A DNA stretch of 64,000 nt from Cyclobacterium plantarum (GTDB lineage: Bacteria > Bacteroidota > Bacteroidia > Cytophagales > Cyclobacteriaceae). The position numbers and the translations under genes were made by a program. The stretch's first letter is position 1, and each line of letters starts with the position of its first letter. Location: positions 248,001 through 312,000 of the forward strand of contig NZ_JAANYN010000004.1 in assembly GCF_011290685.1 (NCBI RefSeq), read 5' to 3'. Of this stretch, positions 43,264 to 51,961 are shown piece after piece. The notes under the pieces were generated by a model, which saw only the letters and a program-made list of their open reading frames with translations, did not search any database and was not told where the DNA came from.

Positions 43264-46200
43264 ATGATTAATAAAGTTGATTTAATGCATAAACCCAAAT
43301 TCCTTTCCAGCCCTACTTTTCTTGGTTTGGTATTGCTTGCCTTTATTGGCTGTACAACCAATTCAACGCCACCTGAAATCAAGCAAATGAGTAAGGAAGA
43401 AGTCGATCAACAGGCCGCTGCGATCAAAAATTTGGTTAAGCCTCAATTTCATGAAGACCTTGAATTGGATCTTTGGGCAGTGGATTCACTGATAGCAGAC
43501 CCCATATCCATGCAAATAGATGGTCAGGGGCGAGTTTTTTATTCCAAAACCAACAGAAGAAAAATTTCGGAATTTGATATCAGAAGTCACCAGGACTGGG
43601 AAATTGCTTCTCTTAAACTCCAAAACGTATCAGATCGGAGGGCTTTTCTCCATGAGGAATTGTCTCCTGAGTACAGTGATAGAAATGAATGGTTGCCTGA
43701 TATCAATGGAGATGGCTCTCATGATTGGAAGGATTTAACGGTAGAAAAAGAAAATGTATTTAGGGTCGAAGACACAGATAGTGACGGAAGGGCAGACCGG
43801 TCTCAATTGGTAGTAAGCGATTTTAATGAGGAGGTTTCTGATGTTGCGGGTGCTGTCTTGTATCATGATGATGCACTTTTTGTGGGAGTGGCCCCCGACC
43901 TTTGGCGCCTGAAAGACACCAATGGGGATGGCACAATGGACAAAAAAGAGTCTTTAATTCATGGTTTTGGTGTTCACATTGGTTTTGGTGGACACAATAT
44001 GTCCGGACTAAAAGTCGGACCAGAAGGAAAAATATACTGGGGGATAGGCGATATAGGATTCAATGGAGTGGACAAGGAGGGAAACAAACATGAATATCCA
44101 AATTGTGGCGTAATTGCCAGGGCCAATCCCGATGGAAGTGATTTTGAAATATTTGCTTATGGCGTCAGAAACACGCATGAATTTGCTTTTGACGAATTAG
44201 GCAACCTGATAAGCGTGGACAATGATGGGGACCACAGGGGAGAAAGGGAAAGAATAGTCTATCTGGTGGAAGGGTCTGACACAGGTTGGCGGATCAATTG
44301 GCAATTTGGAAAATACCGCGACCCCAAAAACAACGAATACAAAGTCTGGATGGATGAAAAAATGCATTTGCCCAGATCAGATGAACAGGCAGCCTATTTT
44401 ATTCCCACAATAGCGAATTATGTAAACGGCCCTACTGGTATGCTTTACAATCCCGGTACAGCCCTTGGAGATCAGTGGAAAAACAAATTTTTTGTAGCTG
44501 AGTTTGCTGGAAATCCTGCCCGGTCCGGCATACATGCATTTAGTCTTAAACCCAGCGGTGCAGGTTTTGAGCTGGAAGAAACCGAACAAATATTGCAAGG
44601 CGTATTGGCCACTGGAATGGACTTTTCACCGGATGGATCTTTGTATTTTTCTGACTGGATTGACGGCTGGGTCAATAAAGGTTATGGAAGGATTTGGAAA
44701 TTGAAGGACAATACGGCCAGTCCGGGTGTAAGAGAATTAACGGAAAAACATTTGGCTGCAGATTATGGCTCATTATCAGTCAAGGATTTGGGTGATATTT
44801 TGGGATTTGAGGATCAACGCGTGCGGCAAAAGGCACAATTTGAGTTGGCAAAAAGAGGGGCTGACGGACTTGAGGTATTCAGCGAAAAGCTAGCAGAAAG
44901 TAAAGACAGGTTGGCCAGAATACATGCTATTTGGGGGATTACTCAGATGTCACGAAGGGAGAGAGAAAATGCAGCGATGTTGATCCCATATCTCAGGGAT
45001 AGCGATGATGAAATCCGTGCCCAGGCTGCCAAATGGTTAGGTGACTTGCGGTATGCCGAGGCTGGAAATGAGGTTTTGCCTTTGCTTGAGGATGGACAGC
45101 CCAGGGTGAGGTTTTTTGCGGCAGAGGCTTTGGGAAGAATGGGCTTCGTTGATGGTTTTGATGGCCTGGTGAAGTTATTGATGGAAAACGACAATGAAGA
45201 TGTGTATATCAGGCATGCTGCAAGTCTTGCATTATCGAGATTAGGCAGGCCGGAATCCATAATAAAGCTTTCGGATCACCATTCAAACGCAGTTAGATTG
45301 GCAGCAGTTATAGCATTGAGGAGGCTTAGACATGAAGGAATAATTGTTTTTCTGGAGGATGAAAGTGAATACATTGTAGCAGAGGCTGCCAGGGCCATCA
45401 ACGATGATTTCTCTATCCCGGAAGCCCTTCCTTCCCTTGGAAACCTGTTGGTATCAAAGGACTTTGTCTCTGAACCAATAGTGAGAAGAGCTATTAACGC
45501 CAATTTGCGCTGGGGATCAGATGAAGCATTGAACAATTTGCTGACTTACATCAATCAAGCAGATGCTCCTGAATCCATGAGAATTGAAGCTCTTGAAGCG
45601 CTCAGCACCTGGGCAGCTCCTTCTGTTTTGGACAGGGTAGATGGATGGTATAGGGGTGAGATCACCAGGGATTTGGCCAAACTTCAGGCAAGCAGTTCGG
45701 AGTTGCTTATCCAGTTGACCAAAAATGGCAGTGACCGAATTCGCCAAGCTACTGTTAAAGCTTTGGGAACTTTAAATATTAAAGGAGCCAATGATAGGTT
45801 GTTGGCTGTACTTCAAACAGATGCCTCGGCAGATGTTAGGGAGGAAAGCATAAAAGCACTTGCGAAAATTGATCAGGCTCCTGTAGGTGAAGCAGTAAAA
45901 ATAGCACTTTCAGATAATGAAAAAAATGTAAGGGTGGCTGGCTTGGATTTAATGGAACAATTGGACATTGCCGGGGAAACCAAGGCTACGCTATTGGAAG
46001 AAGTCATCCAAAAACGAACGGTAGAGGAAAAACAAGCCGCTGTTAAAACCCTGGCCAAATTGGATACTGAAAGTGCATATCCTGTTTTTGAAAATTTACT
46101 TGGACAATTGGAAACAGGTACTTTATCTCCTGCCATCGAACTGGAGTTTTATGAAGCCATGGATGGGATGGATAACAAAGACCTTCTGGAGCGTTATGAA

Positions 46201-46689
46201 AAAATCAAGCAAGATATGTCGGAGGATGATGTTTTGGCCAGTTATAGTGGAAGCATGTATGGTGGGGATGAATCACGGGGCCGAAGGATATTCTTTCAGC
46301 ATGCTACAGGCCAGTGTATCAAATGCCATGCTTATGATGATTTTGGTGGAAATGCCGGACCAAAACTCAATGGAATAGGAAAGAAGCTTAACCGACAGGA
46401 AATATTGGAAGCATTGATTGATCCCAGTAAGAGACTGGCACCAGGATTTGGGGTAGTGACCCTGGAACTTGATACGGATAAAAAACTAGCTGGCATAAAA
46501 GTAGCTGAAAATGAAATGAGCATCACCCTGAAAATGGGAAACCAACCGGACACTCTTATTAACAAATCAGATATAGTAGAAAGGAGAGATGCCCCCTCAA
46601 GCATGCCCGATATGAAGCAATTTCTATCCCGGAGAGAAATAAGAGACCTGGTAAGTTTTCTCGCCACATTAAAGGAACCATACATATAA
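43264..46689 (+). CDS. Lipoprotein with sugar-dehydrogenase-like propeller, HEAT repeats and cytochrome c domain (copy 2)
   Basis: A 1,141-residue paralogue of the preceding gene, similar over its full length, with the same order of parts. It has a lipobox FIGC (lipid Cys near residue 30), a propeller with GSDTGWRINWQFGKYRDPKN, calcium-type loops, HEAT-like repeats and a C-terminal cytochrome c. The haem motif is CIKCH (Cys 1018), and SSMPDM supplies the axial Met. Unlike copy 1, the middle loop has an added DTNGDGTMDKKES insertion with EF-hand character. The ATG at 43264 (or 43285) starts the signal peptide. The gap of 70 bases and common strand suggest one transcription unit from a tandem duplication. 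Substrate unknown. Confidence 0.82.
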   Translation: MINKVDLMHKPKFLSSPTFLGLVLLAFIGCTTNSTPPEIKQMSKEEVDQQAAAIKNLVKPQFHEDLELDLWAVDSLIADPISMQIDGQGRVFYSKTNRRKISEFDIRSHQDWEIASLKLQNVSDRRAFLHEELSPEYSDRNEWLPDINGDGSHDWKDLTVEKENVFRVEDTDSDGRADRSQLVVSDFNEEVSDVAGAVLYHDDALFVGVAPDLWRLKDTNGDGTMDKKESLIHGFGVHIGFGGHNMSGLKVGPEGKIYWGIGDIGFNGVDKEGNKHEYPNCGVIARANPDGSDFEIFAYGVRNTHEFAFDELGNLISVDNDGDHRGERERIVYLVEGSDTGWRINWQFGKYRDPKNNEYKVWMDEKMHLPRSDEQAAYFIPTIANYVNGPTGMLYNPGTALGDQWKNKFFVAEFAGNPARSGIHAFSLKPSGAGFELEETEQILQGVLATGMDFSPDGSLYFSDWIDGWVNKGYGRIWKLKDNTASPGVRELTEKHLAADYGSLSVKDLGDILGFEDQRVRQKAQFELAKRGADGLEVFSEKLAESKDRLARIHAIWGITQMSRRERENAAMLIPYLRDSDDEIRAQAAKWLGDLRYAEAGNEVLPLLEDGQPRVRFFAAEALGRMGFVDGFDGLVKLLMENDNEDVYIRHAASLALSRLGRPESIIKLSDHHSNAVRLAAVIALRRLRHEGIIVFLEDESEYIVAEAARAINDDFSIPEALPSLGNLLVSKDFVSEPIVRRAINANLRWGSDEALNNLLTYINQADAPESMRIEALEALSTWAAPSVLDRVDGWYRGEITRDLAKLQASSSELLIQLTKNGSDRIRQATVKALGTLNIKGANDRLLAVLQTDASADVREESIKALAKIDQAPVGEAVKIALSDNEKNVRVAGLDLMEQLDIAGETKATLLEEVIQKRTVEEKQAAVKTLAKLDTESAYPVFENLLGQLETGTLSPAIELEFYEAMDGMDNKDLLERYEKIKQDMSEDDVLASYSGSMYGGDESRGRRIFFQHATGQCIKCHAYDDFGGNAGPKLNGIGKKLNRQEILEALIDPSKRLAPGFGVVTLELDTDKKLAGIKVAENEMSITLKMGNQPDTLINKSDIVERRDAPSSMPDMKQFLSRREIRDLVSFLATLKEPYI

Positions 46690-46695
46690 TTTTTA

Positions 46696-46703
46696 TAATT
46701 TTG
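46696..46703 (+). promoter_or_regulatory. Possible -7 element before the small lipoprotein gene
   Basis: TAATTTTG matches TAnnTTTG but lies only 5 bases before the ATG at 46709, which would make the transcript nearly leaderless. No TTTG partner is at the right distance. Low confidence. Confidence 0.2.
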
Positions 46704-46708
46704 CGTCA

Positions 46709-47104
46709 ATGATGCAAGTTGCCAGGAATTCAAGGTTTTTGAAAGGTTTTTGGATTTTCATGGCCCTTTACCTGCTCAATTGCAGCGTAGATGCGGGTGA
46801 TGAAAACCCAAATTACCTACCGGAGGATTTATCCATCAATGACCAGGAAAGTATAATTGAAATTGTCCTGGAAATAGGTTTGGGAATAGAAGATGCCATA
46901 CCCGAAAGTGAGGATGCTGATGGTGACCGGGAGACTACACACAAAAAGAAGCTTAAAAGTGATATCCATCTTTTTATCGCGAGTAAAATCAACGATTTCA
47001 GGTTTTTGGAAGTGTTGACCAATAAATATACAACCGGTCAATCAGTGCTTATTTCATCTGTATTTTTTAGGGTCCCTTCACCACCTCCCCGGTATTTTTG
47101 CTGA
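46709..47104 (+). CDS. Small putative lipoprotein of unknown function
   Basis: 131 residues with a hydrophobic N-terminus (residues about 10-24) and a lipobox-like LLNC, so the protein is likely lipidated at Cys25. The mature part is acidic first (DAIPESEDADGDRETTHKKK) and ends with a Pro-rich tail SPPPRYFC. I recognise no domain. It starts 20 bases after the second cytochrome lipoprotein and 72 bases before a candidate outer-membrane barrel gene on the same strand, so it may belong to that unit. The start may be either of two adjacent ATGs at 46709 and 46712. Composition is like that of its neighbours. Confidence 0.55.
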   Translation: MMQVARNSRFLKGFWIFMALYLLNCSVDAGDENPNYLPEDLSINDQESIIEIVLEIGLGIEDAIPESEDADGDRETTHKKKLKSDIHLFIASKINDFRFLEVLTNKYTTGQSVLISSVFFRVPSPPPRYFC

Positions 47105-47176
47105 TTTTCTTTTTATAATCTCCTGTTTTGATAGGGTAGGAGTCGTTTTTTATTACCTCAAAAATTGTAGAAATTT

Positions 47177-48037
47177 ATGATAATTCGATTGGCTGTCATC
47201 AGTTATGTACTGTTTGGCCTTCACCTTCATGGTGTTGCGCAAACAGAAGGGGATATCCCCAAAATAGAATTGGATAGTATGTACCTGTCCGATGTGGAAA
47301 AAAAAGATAGTCCGGCAAAAGTATTGCACGCCGAACCATTGTATATTGATTTGATCCGGGATCTGGGAGCAAGAAAAGGAGAAAAGGAATGGAATATTGG
47401 ACTCGGATTGACCGATAAGGAAAGATTTGATGAATATCTGGCATTGGTGGAGTATGAGTGGGCACCTGTTGACAGGTTGGGCCTGGAGATAGAGCTTCCT
47501 TTTTCATTTCACTATCCCATCAATGGAAATGAAAACGCACCCGGAAACCGACTGAACAGTATAAAACTTGCCGGACAATACTCCTTTTTTGTATCCGAAA
47601 AGTACAAAACCTCTATGGCTTTTGGCTATATCCATGAATTCGAGATGAACCAGTTCTCAGAAATCAGGCAAAACCGTGTCTTTTCAGGAAATGCTTACAA
47701 TCCTTTTTTTATTGCTGCAAAACGGTGGGCGACAAATTACCATACCCTGATTTATGCAGGCCCTTTTATTCGGAATCATTTTGGACAAAGCGGGGTAGAC
47801 ATTTCCTGGCAAGTCAATTCTAACTTTCATTACATGATCAGCGGAACAAGAAATTTTATTGGCGTTGAATTTAATAAAGCATTGGAAAACGGAAAGTTTG
47901 AAATGGTCATAAGGCCTCAGATGAGGTTAGGAATTGCAGAAAATCTTTTGATAGGGATTGTGACGGGAGTACCGGTAAGTAGGGAAAATGAGAGATTTAG
48001 TTCTTTCTTAAGGTTAATTTATGAACCGGGACATTAA
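47177..48037 (+). CDS. Probable outer-membrane beta-barrel protein of unknown function
   Basis: A 286-residue protein with a signal peptide (ends GVAQ). After a short linker comes a conserved-looking block, HAEPLYIDLIRDLGARKGE, that I recall from Bacteroidota hypothetical proteins. Alternating hydrophobic and polar residues then run through the rest (YLALVEYEWAPVDRLGLEIE, SFFVSEKYKTSMAFGYIHEF). This fits an outer-membrane barrel of about 10-12 strands, although the C-terminus lacks a plain terminal Phe. No enzyme motif. A terminator sits at its stop codon. The small lipoprotein upstream may be a partner (inference). Confidence 0.6.
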   Translation: MIIRLAVISYVLFGLHLHGVAQTEGDIPKIELDSMYLSDVEKKDSPAKVLHAEPLYIDLIRDLGARKGEKEWNIGLGLTDKERFDEYLALVEYEWAPVDRLGLEIELPFSFHYPINGNENAPGNRLNSIKLAGQYSFFVSEKYKTSMAFGYIHEFEMNQFSEIRQNRVFSGNAYNPFFIAAKRWATNYHTLIYAGPFIRNHFGQSGVDISWQVNSNFHYMISGTRNFIGVEFNKALENGKFEMVIRPQMRLGIAENLLIGIVTGVPVSRENERFSSFLRLIYEPGH

Positions 48038-48050
48038 GGCCCGGTTTTTT
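48024..48050 (+). terminator. Rho-independent terminator overlapping the barrel gene stop
   Basis: AACCGGG (48024-48030) pairs perfectly with CCCGGTT (48040-48046) around a 9-base loop and runs into seven T. The stop codon TAA of the barrel gene lies in the loop. Confidence 0.88.
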
Positions 48051-48189
48051 TCCCACTTAAATAAAATTTGGGCATAAACTTATTTTTTCCCTGATCATTC
48101 AGGTAAAGAAGCTTAATTTTGTTGAAAAATGTACTTTGATGTACGGATTTTACTAATTGATCTCTTTTGGAATTATACGTTTGGTGCTC

Positions 48190-49533
48190 ATGACGAAATT
48201 TACAGTTTGTTCCCTTTTATTTTTAACTTTATTGTTTTCTTTAGATGTTAATGCTCAAAAAGGAAATACCTCAGCACAGAAAAATGACAGTGGTGAATTA
48301 AAATATCATTTGAATGAAGATGGTAGCCATTACGTAAAAGCCACCTTTCTCAATCAAATATGGGTGAGGAATACCTGGAACAATCCCGGAACTACAGTAG
48401 ATGGGTATCTTGAAAATCAGACATTCGATATAGGACTTCGCCGGACCAGAATTCAGCTATTTGGTAAAATTGCTGATAAAATATTTTTTTATACCCAGTT
48501 TGGTAACAATAACCTTACTTATTTGGGAGAAAGAAAGCAAGGATTATTTTTTCATGATGCTTTAGGTGAATTGGAAGTAATTGGAAATAAGCTTTCCGTG
48601 GGAACAGGTCTTACAGGCTGGAATGGGGTATCCAGGTATGCGTCCCCGTCAATAGGTTCAATTCTATCCTTGGATGCCCCTTTGTACCAGCAGACCACCA
48701 ATGATGCCACAGACCAGTTTTTAAGAAAATATTCGCTGTATTTTAAAGGAAAACTGAACCGCCTGGATTACCGCATGGCCATTAGTAAACCTATGGCGGT
48801 GAGCCAATCAGGCGTACAGCCAGACAATCCCGCAGAAAATGCGCTCTTTGCTGCTTCACCCGCAAGTTTGCAATGGCACGGGTATTATATGTATCAGTTT
48901 CAGGATCTGGAATCAAACCTAACGCCTTACAATGCCGGCTCTTACCTGGGAAAGAAAAGTGTATTTAATATCGGGGCAGGGTTTCTTTTTCAGAATGATG
49001 CCATGTGGTTTCTTAATGGTCCCAATGACGCTCTGGAATATGGTAACCTCTCGCTTTTTTCAATGGATGTGTTTTATGATCAACCCCTTGATTCAAATAA
49101 AGGCACTGCCATCACCGCATATGGGGCTTTCCAGGCAAGTGATTATGGCAGGAACTATGTCAGAAATGTAGGAGTGATGAATCCCACCAATGGTACTGTG
49201 GGTGCAGGCATTTTTAATGGAGCAGGGAATAACTTTCCCATGATGGGAACTGGAAGTACTTTTTATGGGCAAATTGGCTACCTGATGGAAAGAAACCTTT
49301 TGGGTACATGGGGTACGCTACAGCCTTTTCTAACCAGCCAACTTTCGGACTTTGACGGATTGGATGATTCCATGCTCATGTATGAATATGGGTTCAATTG
49401 GCTGATCAGGGGAAACCAAACCAAATTATCTATGCATTACCAAAGTCGCCCGGTTTTTATGGAAGGTACTTCGGGAACATTTCAATCTGACAGGAAAGGC
49501 ATGCTTGTCGTGCAGTTTCAAATTGCTATCTAA
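48190..49533 (+). CDS. Porin, OprO/OprP (phosphate-selective porin) family-like
   Basis: A 447-residue outer-membrane protein with a signal peptide ending VNAQ. The mature part begins with ELKYHLNEDGSHYVKATFLN and continues with alternating aromatic strands (RRTRIQLFGKIADKIFFYTQ, LMYEYGFNWLIRGNQTKLSM) as in the 16-strand OprO/OprP porins. The C-terminus VQFQIAI fits a barrel end. Although the family is named for phosphate, Bacteroidota members have many substrates, so none is assigned. The frame opens at a TTG at 48157, but the ATG at 48190 starts the signal peptide. It is transcribed alone and converges on xdhC, with 18 bases between their stops. Confidence 0.8.
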   Translation: MTKFTVCSLLFLTLLFSLDVNAQKGNTSAQKNDSGELKYHLNEDGSHYVKATFLNQIWVRNTWNNPGTTVDGYLENQTFDIGLRRTRIQLFGKIADKIFFYTQFGNNNLTYLGERKQGLFFHDALGELEVIGNKLSVGTGLTGWNGVSRYASPSIGSILSLDAPLYQQTTNDATDQFLRKYSLYFKGKLNRLDYRMAISKPMAVSQSGVQPDNPAENALFAASPASLQWHGYYMYQFQDLESNLTPYNAGSYLGKKSVFNIGAGFLFQNDAMWFLNGPNDALEYGNLSLFSMDVFYDQPLDSNKGTAITAYGAFQASDYGRNYVRNVGVMNPTNGTVGAGIFNGAGNNFPMMGTGSTFYGQIGYLMERNLLGTWGTLQPFLTSQLSDFDGLDDSMLMYEYGFNWLIRGNQTKLSMHYQSRPVFMEGTSGTFQSDRKGMLVVQFQIAI

Positions 49534-49551
49534 AAATACAGATTCGTAAAA

Positions 49552-50697
49552 CTACCAGGATGGCTTTTCATCCTCATGGATTGGCCCCTCCTTTAGTTTT
49601 AGGTGGGCCGGATTTTGCCTGGAAATTACTGCTTTCACTTCGGAAATGATTGAAAGGGCAATTTCCTCGGGACTTTCAGCCCCTAAGTTCAGTCCCATTG
49701 GACCAAAAACCACTTTGTGATTTTCTTCATTTAGATGGATACCTGAATTGGAGAGATTTTCGATTAATTTTTGTAATTTCTTTTTTGGTCCTAAAACCCC
49801 CAAATAAGGAAATCGGTAAGGGTACAAACCTTTCATGATCTCCAGGTCATAATTGAAATTATGGGACATCAAAACCACTGCAGTTTGTTTATCGGGTTTG
49901 AGCTTCGGAAGGATTTCAGCAGCTTTTCCTGATATTATTTGATCCACCAACGGGAAACGATTTTTTGTGGCATGATCTGACCTTCCATCTGCCAAATCCA
50001 TTTCCCAACCCAATACGGAGGACAATTGGGTCAAAGGTTGAACATCATTTCCAGCTCCAATAATGATCAATTTGATCGCCGCAGGAACAAATTCCACAAA
50101 TGCATGCAGGTTTTCAGCACCATGAAGGGGCAAAATCACGGATTTCTCCAGGGAAAAAACCTCTTTGGATTTTTCCATCGAATAAATTTGGCCCAACTCA
50201 TTGAGGATCGAGAAGTTGGCGTTACTGGCAAAACGTCGGTCCTTAAAAAGCAAACAGGTGCCAACCTGCGTTGATCTTTTGTTTTTTACATCAAAAATGG
50301 TAACCAGTACTTTGTCTTCCCTATCTTCAATGCATTGTCTGAGTAAAGCTATGGGGTTATTTTCTTGCTCCTCATCAATGGGTTCCATCAAAATATGAAT
50401 GATCCCATTACAGCCCAGGCCTATGCCAAATTTGGCATCGTCCTCATCCGTAGTGTCATAGGTCACCAACATGGACTTTTTTTTGAAAATTACAAGCTGT
50501 GCTTTTTTAAGGGCATCTCCTTCCAGACAACCTCCGGAAATCGCACCTGTTAATTGCCCGTTTTCAGTGACCAGCATTCTTGCTCCAGGTCTTCTGTAAG
50601 AGGAACCGTCCACCTGGACTACAGTCGCCAGGGCTATTTTCTCTCCGGATTGGCGGGCAAGGTCAAAAGCTTTAATAATTTCTTTTGTCTCCTTCAT
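49552..50697 (-). CDS. XdhC/CoxI family molybdenum cofactor insertion/sulfuration protein
   Basis: A 381-residue cytosolic protein. XdhC proteins bind Moco, help its sulfuration and insert it into xanthine dehydrogenase-type enzymes. The N-terminal XdhC/CoxI domain has KIALATVVQVDGSSYRRPGA and LTGAISGGCLEGDALKKA. The C-terminal Rossmann domain has LIIIGAGNDVQPLTQLSSVL, then VLMSHNFNYDLEIMKGL and FGPMGLNLGAESPEEIALSI. It is the last gene of the moa operon, 12 bases after moeA. The window holds no molybdo-enzyme of the xanthine dehydrogenase type, so its client must be encoded elsewhere. Confidence 0.9.
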   Translation of the reverse strand: MKETKEIIKAFDLARQSGEKIALATVVQVDGSSYRRPGARMLVTENGQLTGAISGGCLEGDALKKAQLVIFKKKSMLVTYDTTDEDDAKFGIGLGCNGIIHILMEPIDEEQENNPIALLRQCIEDREDKVLVTIFDVKNKRSTQVGTCLLFKDRRFASNANFSILNELGQIYSMEKSKEVFSLEKSVILPLHGAENLHAFVEFVPAAIKLIIIGAGNDVQPLTQLSSVLGWEMDLADGRSDHATKNRFPLVDQIISGKAAEILPKLKPDKQTAVVLMSHNFNYDLEIMKGLYPYRFPYLGVLGPKKKLQKLIENLSNSGIHLNEENHKVVFGPMGLNLGAESPEEIALSIISEVKAVISRQNPAHLKLKEGPIHEDEKPSW

Positions 50698-50709
50698 GGT
50701 ACTTGGATA

Positions 50710-51909
50710 TCAATTAAACCAGGGCTGGGTAAGAAATGTTAGGGGATAACTCGTACCTGTTTGAAAGGTTTCCAGGTGGGCTGGCAGAGAAATAAATCCA
50801 TCGGCCGCTGCAAGATGAACAAGGTCTCCGGACCCTGAATTGCTGACCGGCACGGCCAGGATTTTTTCTTTTTCGGCCACCACTTTCACCAAAAGATGGT
50901 AAGTGACGGGCCTTTTAAATGAGACATCCTCGGTCAGTGTGGCAAAGAGACTATTTCTCTGTTTTCCCAAATGGGTCAGGAGCCAGGCCTTAAAATAAAG
51001 ATGGAAACAGATGAGGGTAGAAGCTGGATTTCCAGGAAATCCGAAAACAAAAGTATTTTTCCTTCTCCCGAAAAGAAATGGCTTTCCTGGTTTTTGGGCC
51101 ACACCATGCACCAGTTTTTTAACTCCCAAATCCTCCAGCACTTCAGGAAGGAAATCGTATTTGCCTTTTGAAACCGCTCCCGAAAACAGCAGTATATCAT
51201 TTTTATGTAGCAATTTTTCCAAAGCAGCTTTTAATAGCTTTTTATCATCATCAATATGTAAGGTTTGCGCTTCAATTCCAAGGGATTTCAAGGCTGCCTG
51301 AAGCATGTAAACATTGGATTTTCTGATTTGATGGGGCAAGGGATTGTCAGTGATATCCACCAATTCATTGCCTGTGGAGCAAATCGTGATCGTAGGTGGC
51401 TTGACGACTTTTACATTTGATACGCCTACTGTCGCCATCACACCGATGGTGCCTGCCTGTATAAAAATGCCTTTTTTAAGCAAAACATCACCTTTACCCG
51501 CATCGGTCCCTTTTAAATGAACATTTTGGTTTTCGGTAAAATCTGAATGCAGTAAGTTGGCCACATTGTCAATTATTTTGACCTGCTCGTAGGGTATGAC
51601 ACAATTGGTGTTTTCAGGTAAAATCGCTCCGGTCATGACTTCAAGGCAATTCTCCGGATCCAGGAGCCTGCCCTGTGCATCACCGGCTGCCTGAATGCCT
51701 TCAATGGGAAATAGGGCTTTTTTAAGCAGTTGAGTGCTGTGAATGGCAATACCATCCATGGTTACCCGATGAAAGGGAGGAGCATCTCTATCTGCTTTAA
51801 TATCTTCAGCCAGTATGCGGTTCAGGGAGTTCATTAATGGGACCGTTTCAGTTCTCACCGGGAGTTCATTCTCCAGTACCTTTTGCAATGCTTCCGCTAC
51901 ACTGTTCAT
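50710..51909 (-). CDS. moeA: Molybdopterin molybdotransferase
   Basis: MoeA (399 residues) inserts molybdate into adenylylated molybdopterin, the final step of Moco synthesis. Motifs in order are DRDAPPFHRVTMDGIAI, MTGAILPENTNCVIPYEQV, ICSTGNELVDI, LLFSGAVSKGKYDFLPEVL and VFGFPGNPASTLICFHLYF, the last being the PGNP loop of the family. The open frame reaches 52005, overlapping moaA, but MoeA proteins start near MNSVAEALQKVL, so the ATG at 51909 is chosen. The length fits E. coli MoeA (411). In the operon it sits between moaA and xdhC. Confidence 0.95.
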   Translation of the reverse strand: MNSVAEALQKVLENELPVRTETVPLMNSLNRILAEDIKADRDAPPFHRVTMDGIAIHSTQLLKKALFPIEGIQAAGDAQGRLLDPENCLEVMTGAILPENTNCVIPYEQVKIIDNVANLLHSDFTENQNVHLKGTDAGKGDVLLKKGIFIQAGTIGVMATVGVSNVKVVKPPTITICSTGNELVDITDNPLPHQIRKSNVYMLQAALKSLGIEAQTLHIDDDKKLLKAALEKLLHKNDILLFSGAVSKGKYDFLPEVLEDLGVKKLVHGVAQKPGKPFLFGRRKNTFVFGFPGNPASTLICFHLYFKAWLLTHLGKQRNSLFATLTEDVSFKRPVTYHLLVKVVAEKEKILAVPVSNSGSGDLVHLAAADGFISLPAHLETFQTGTSYPLTFLTQPWFN

Positions 51910-51961
51910 GCTTATCGGATTTTTTTGTTTAATGGGACCAAAATAGGATTTTTGATTCAGT

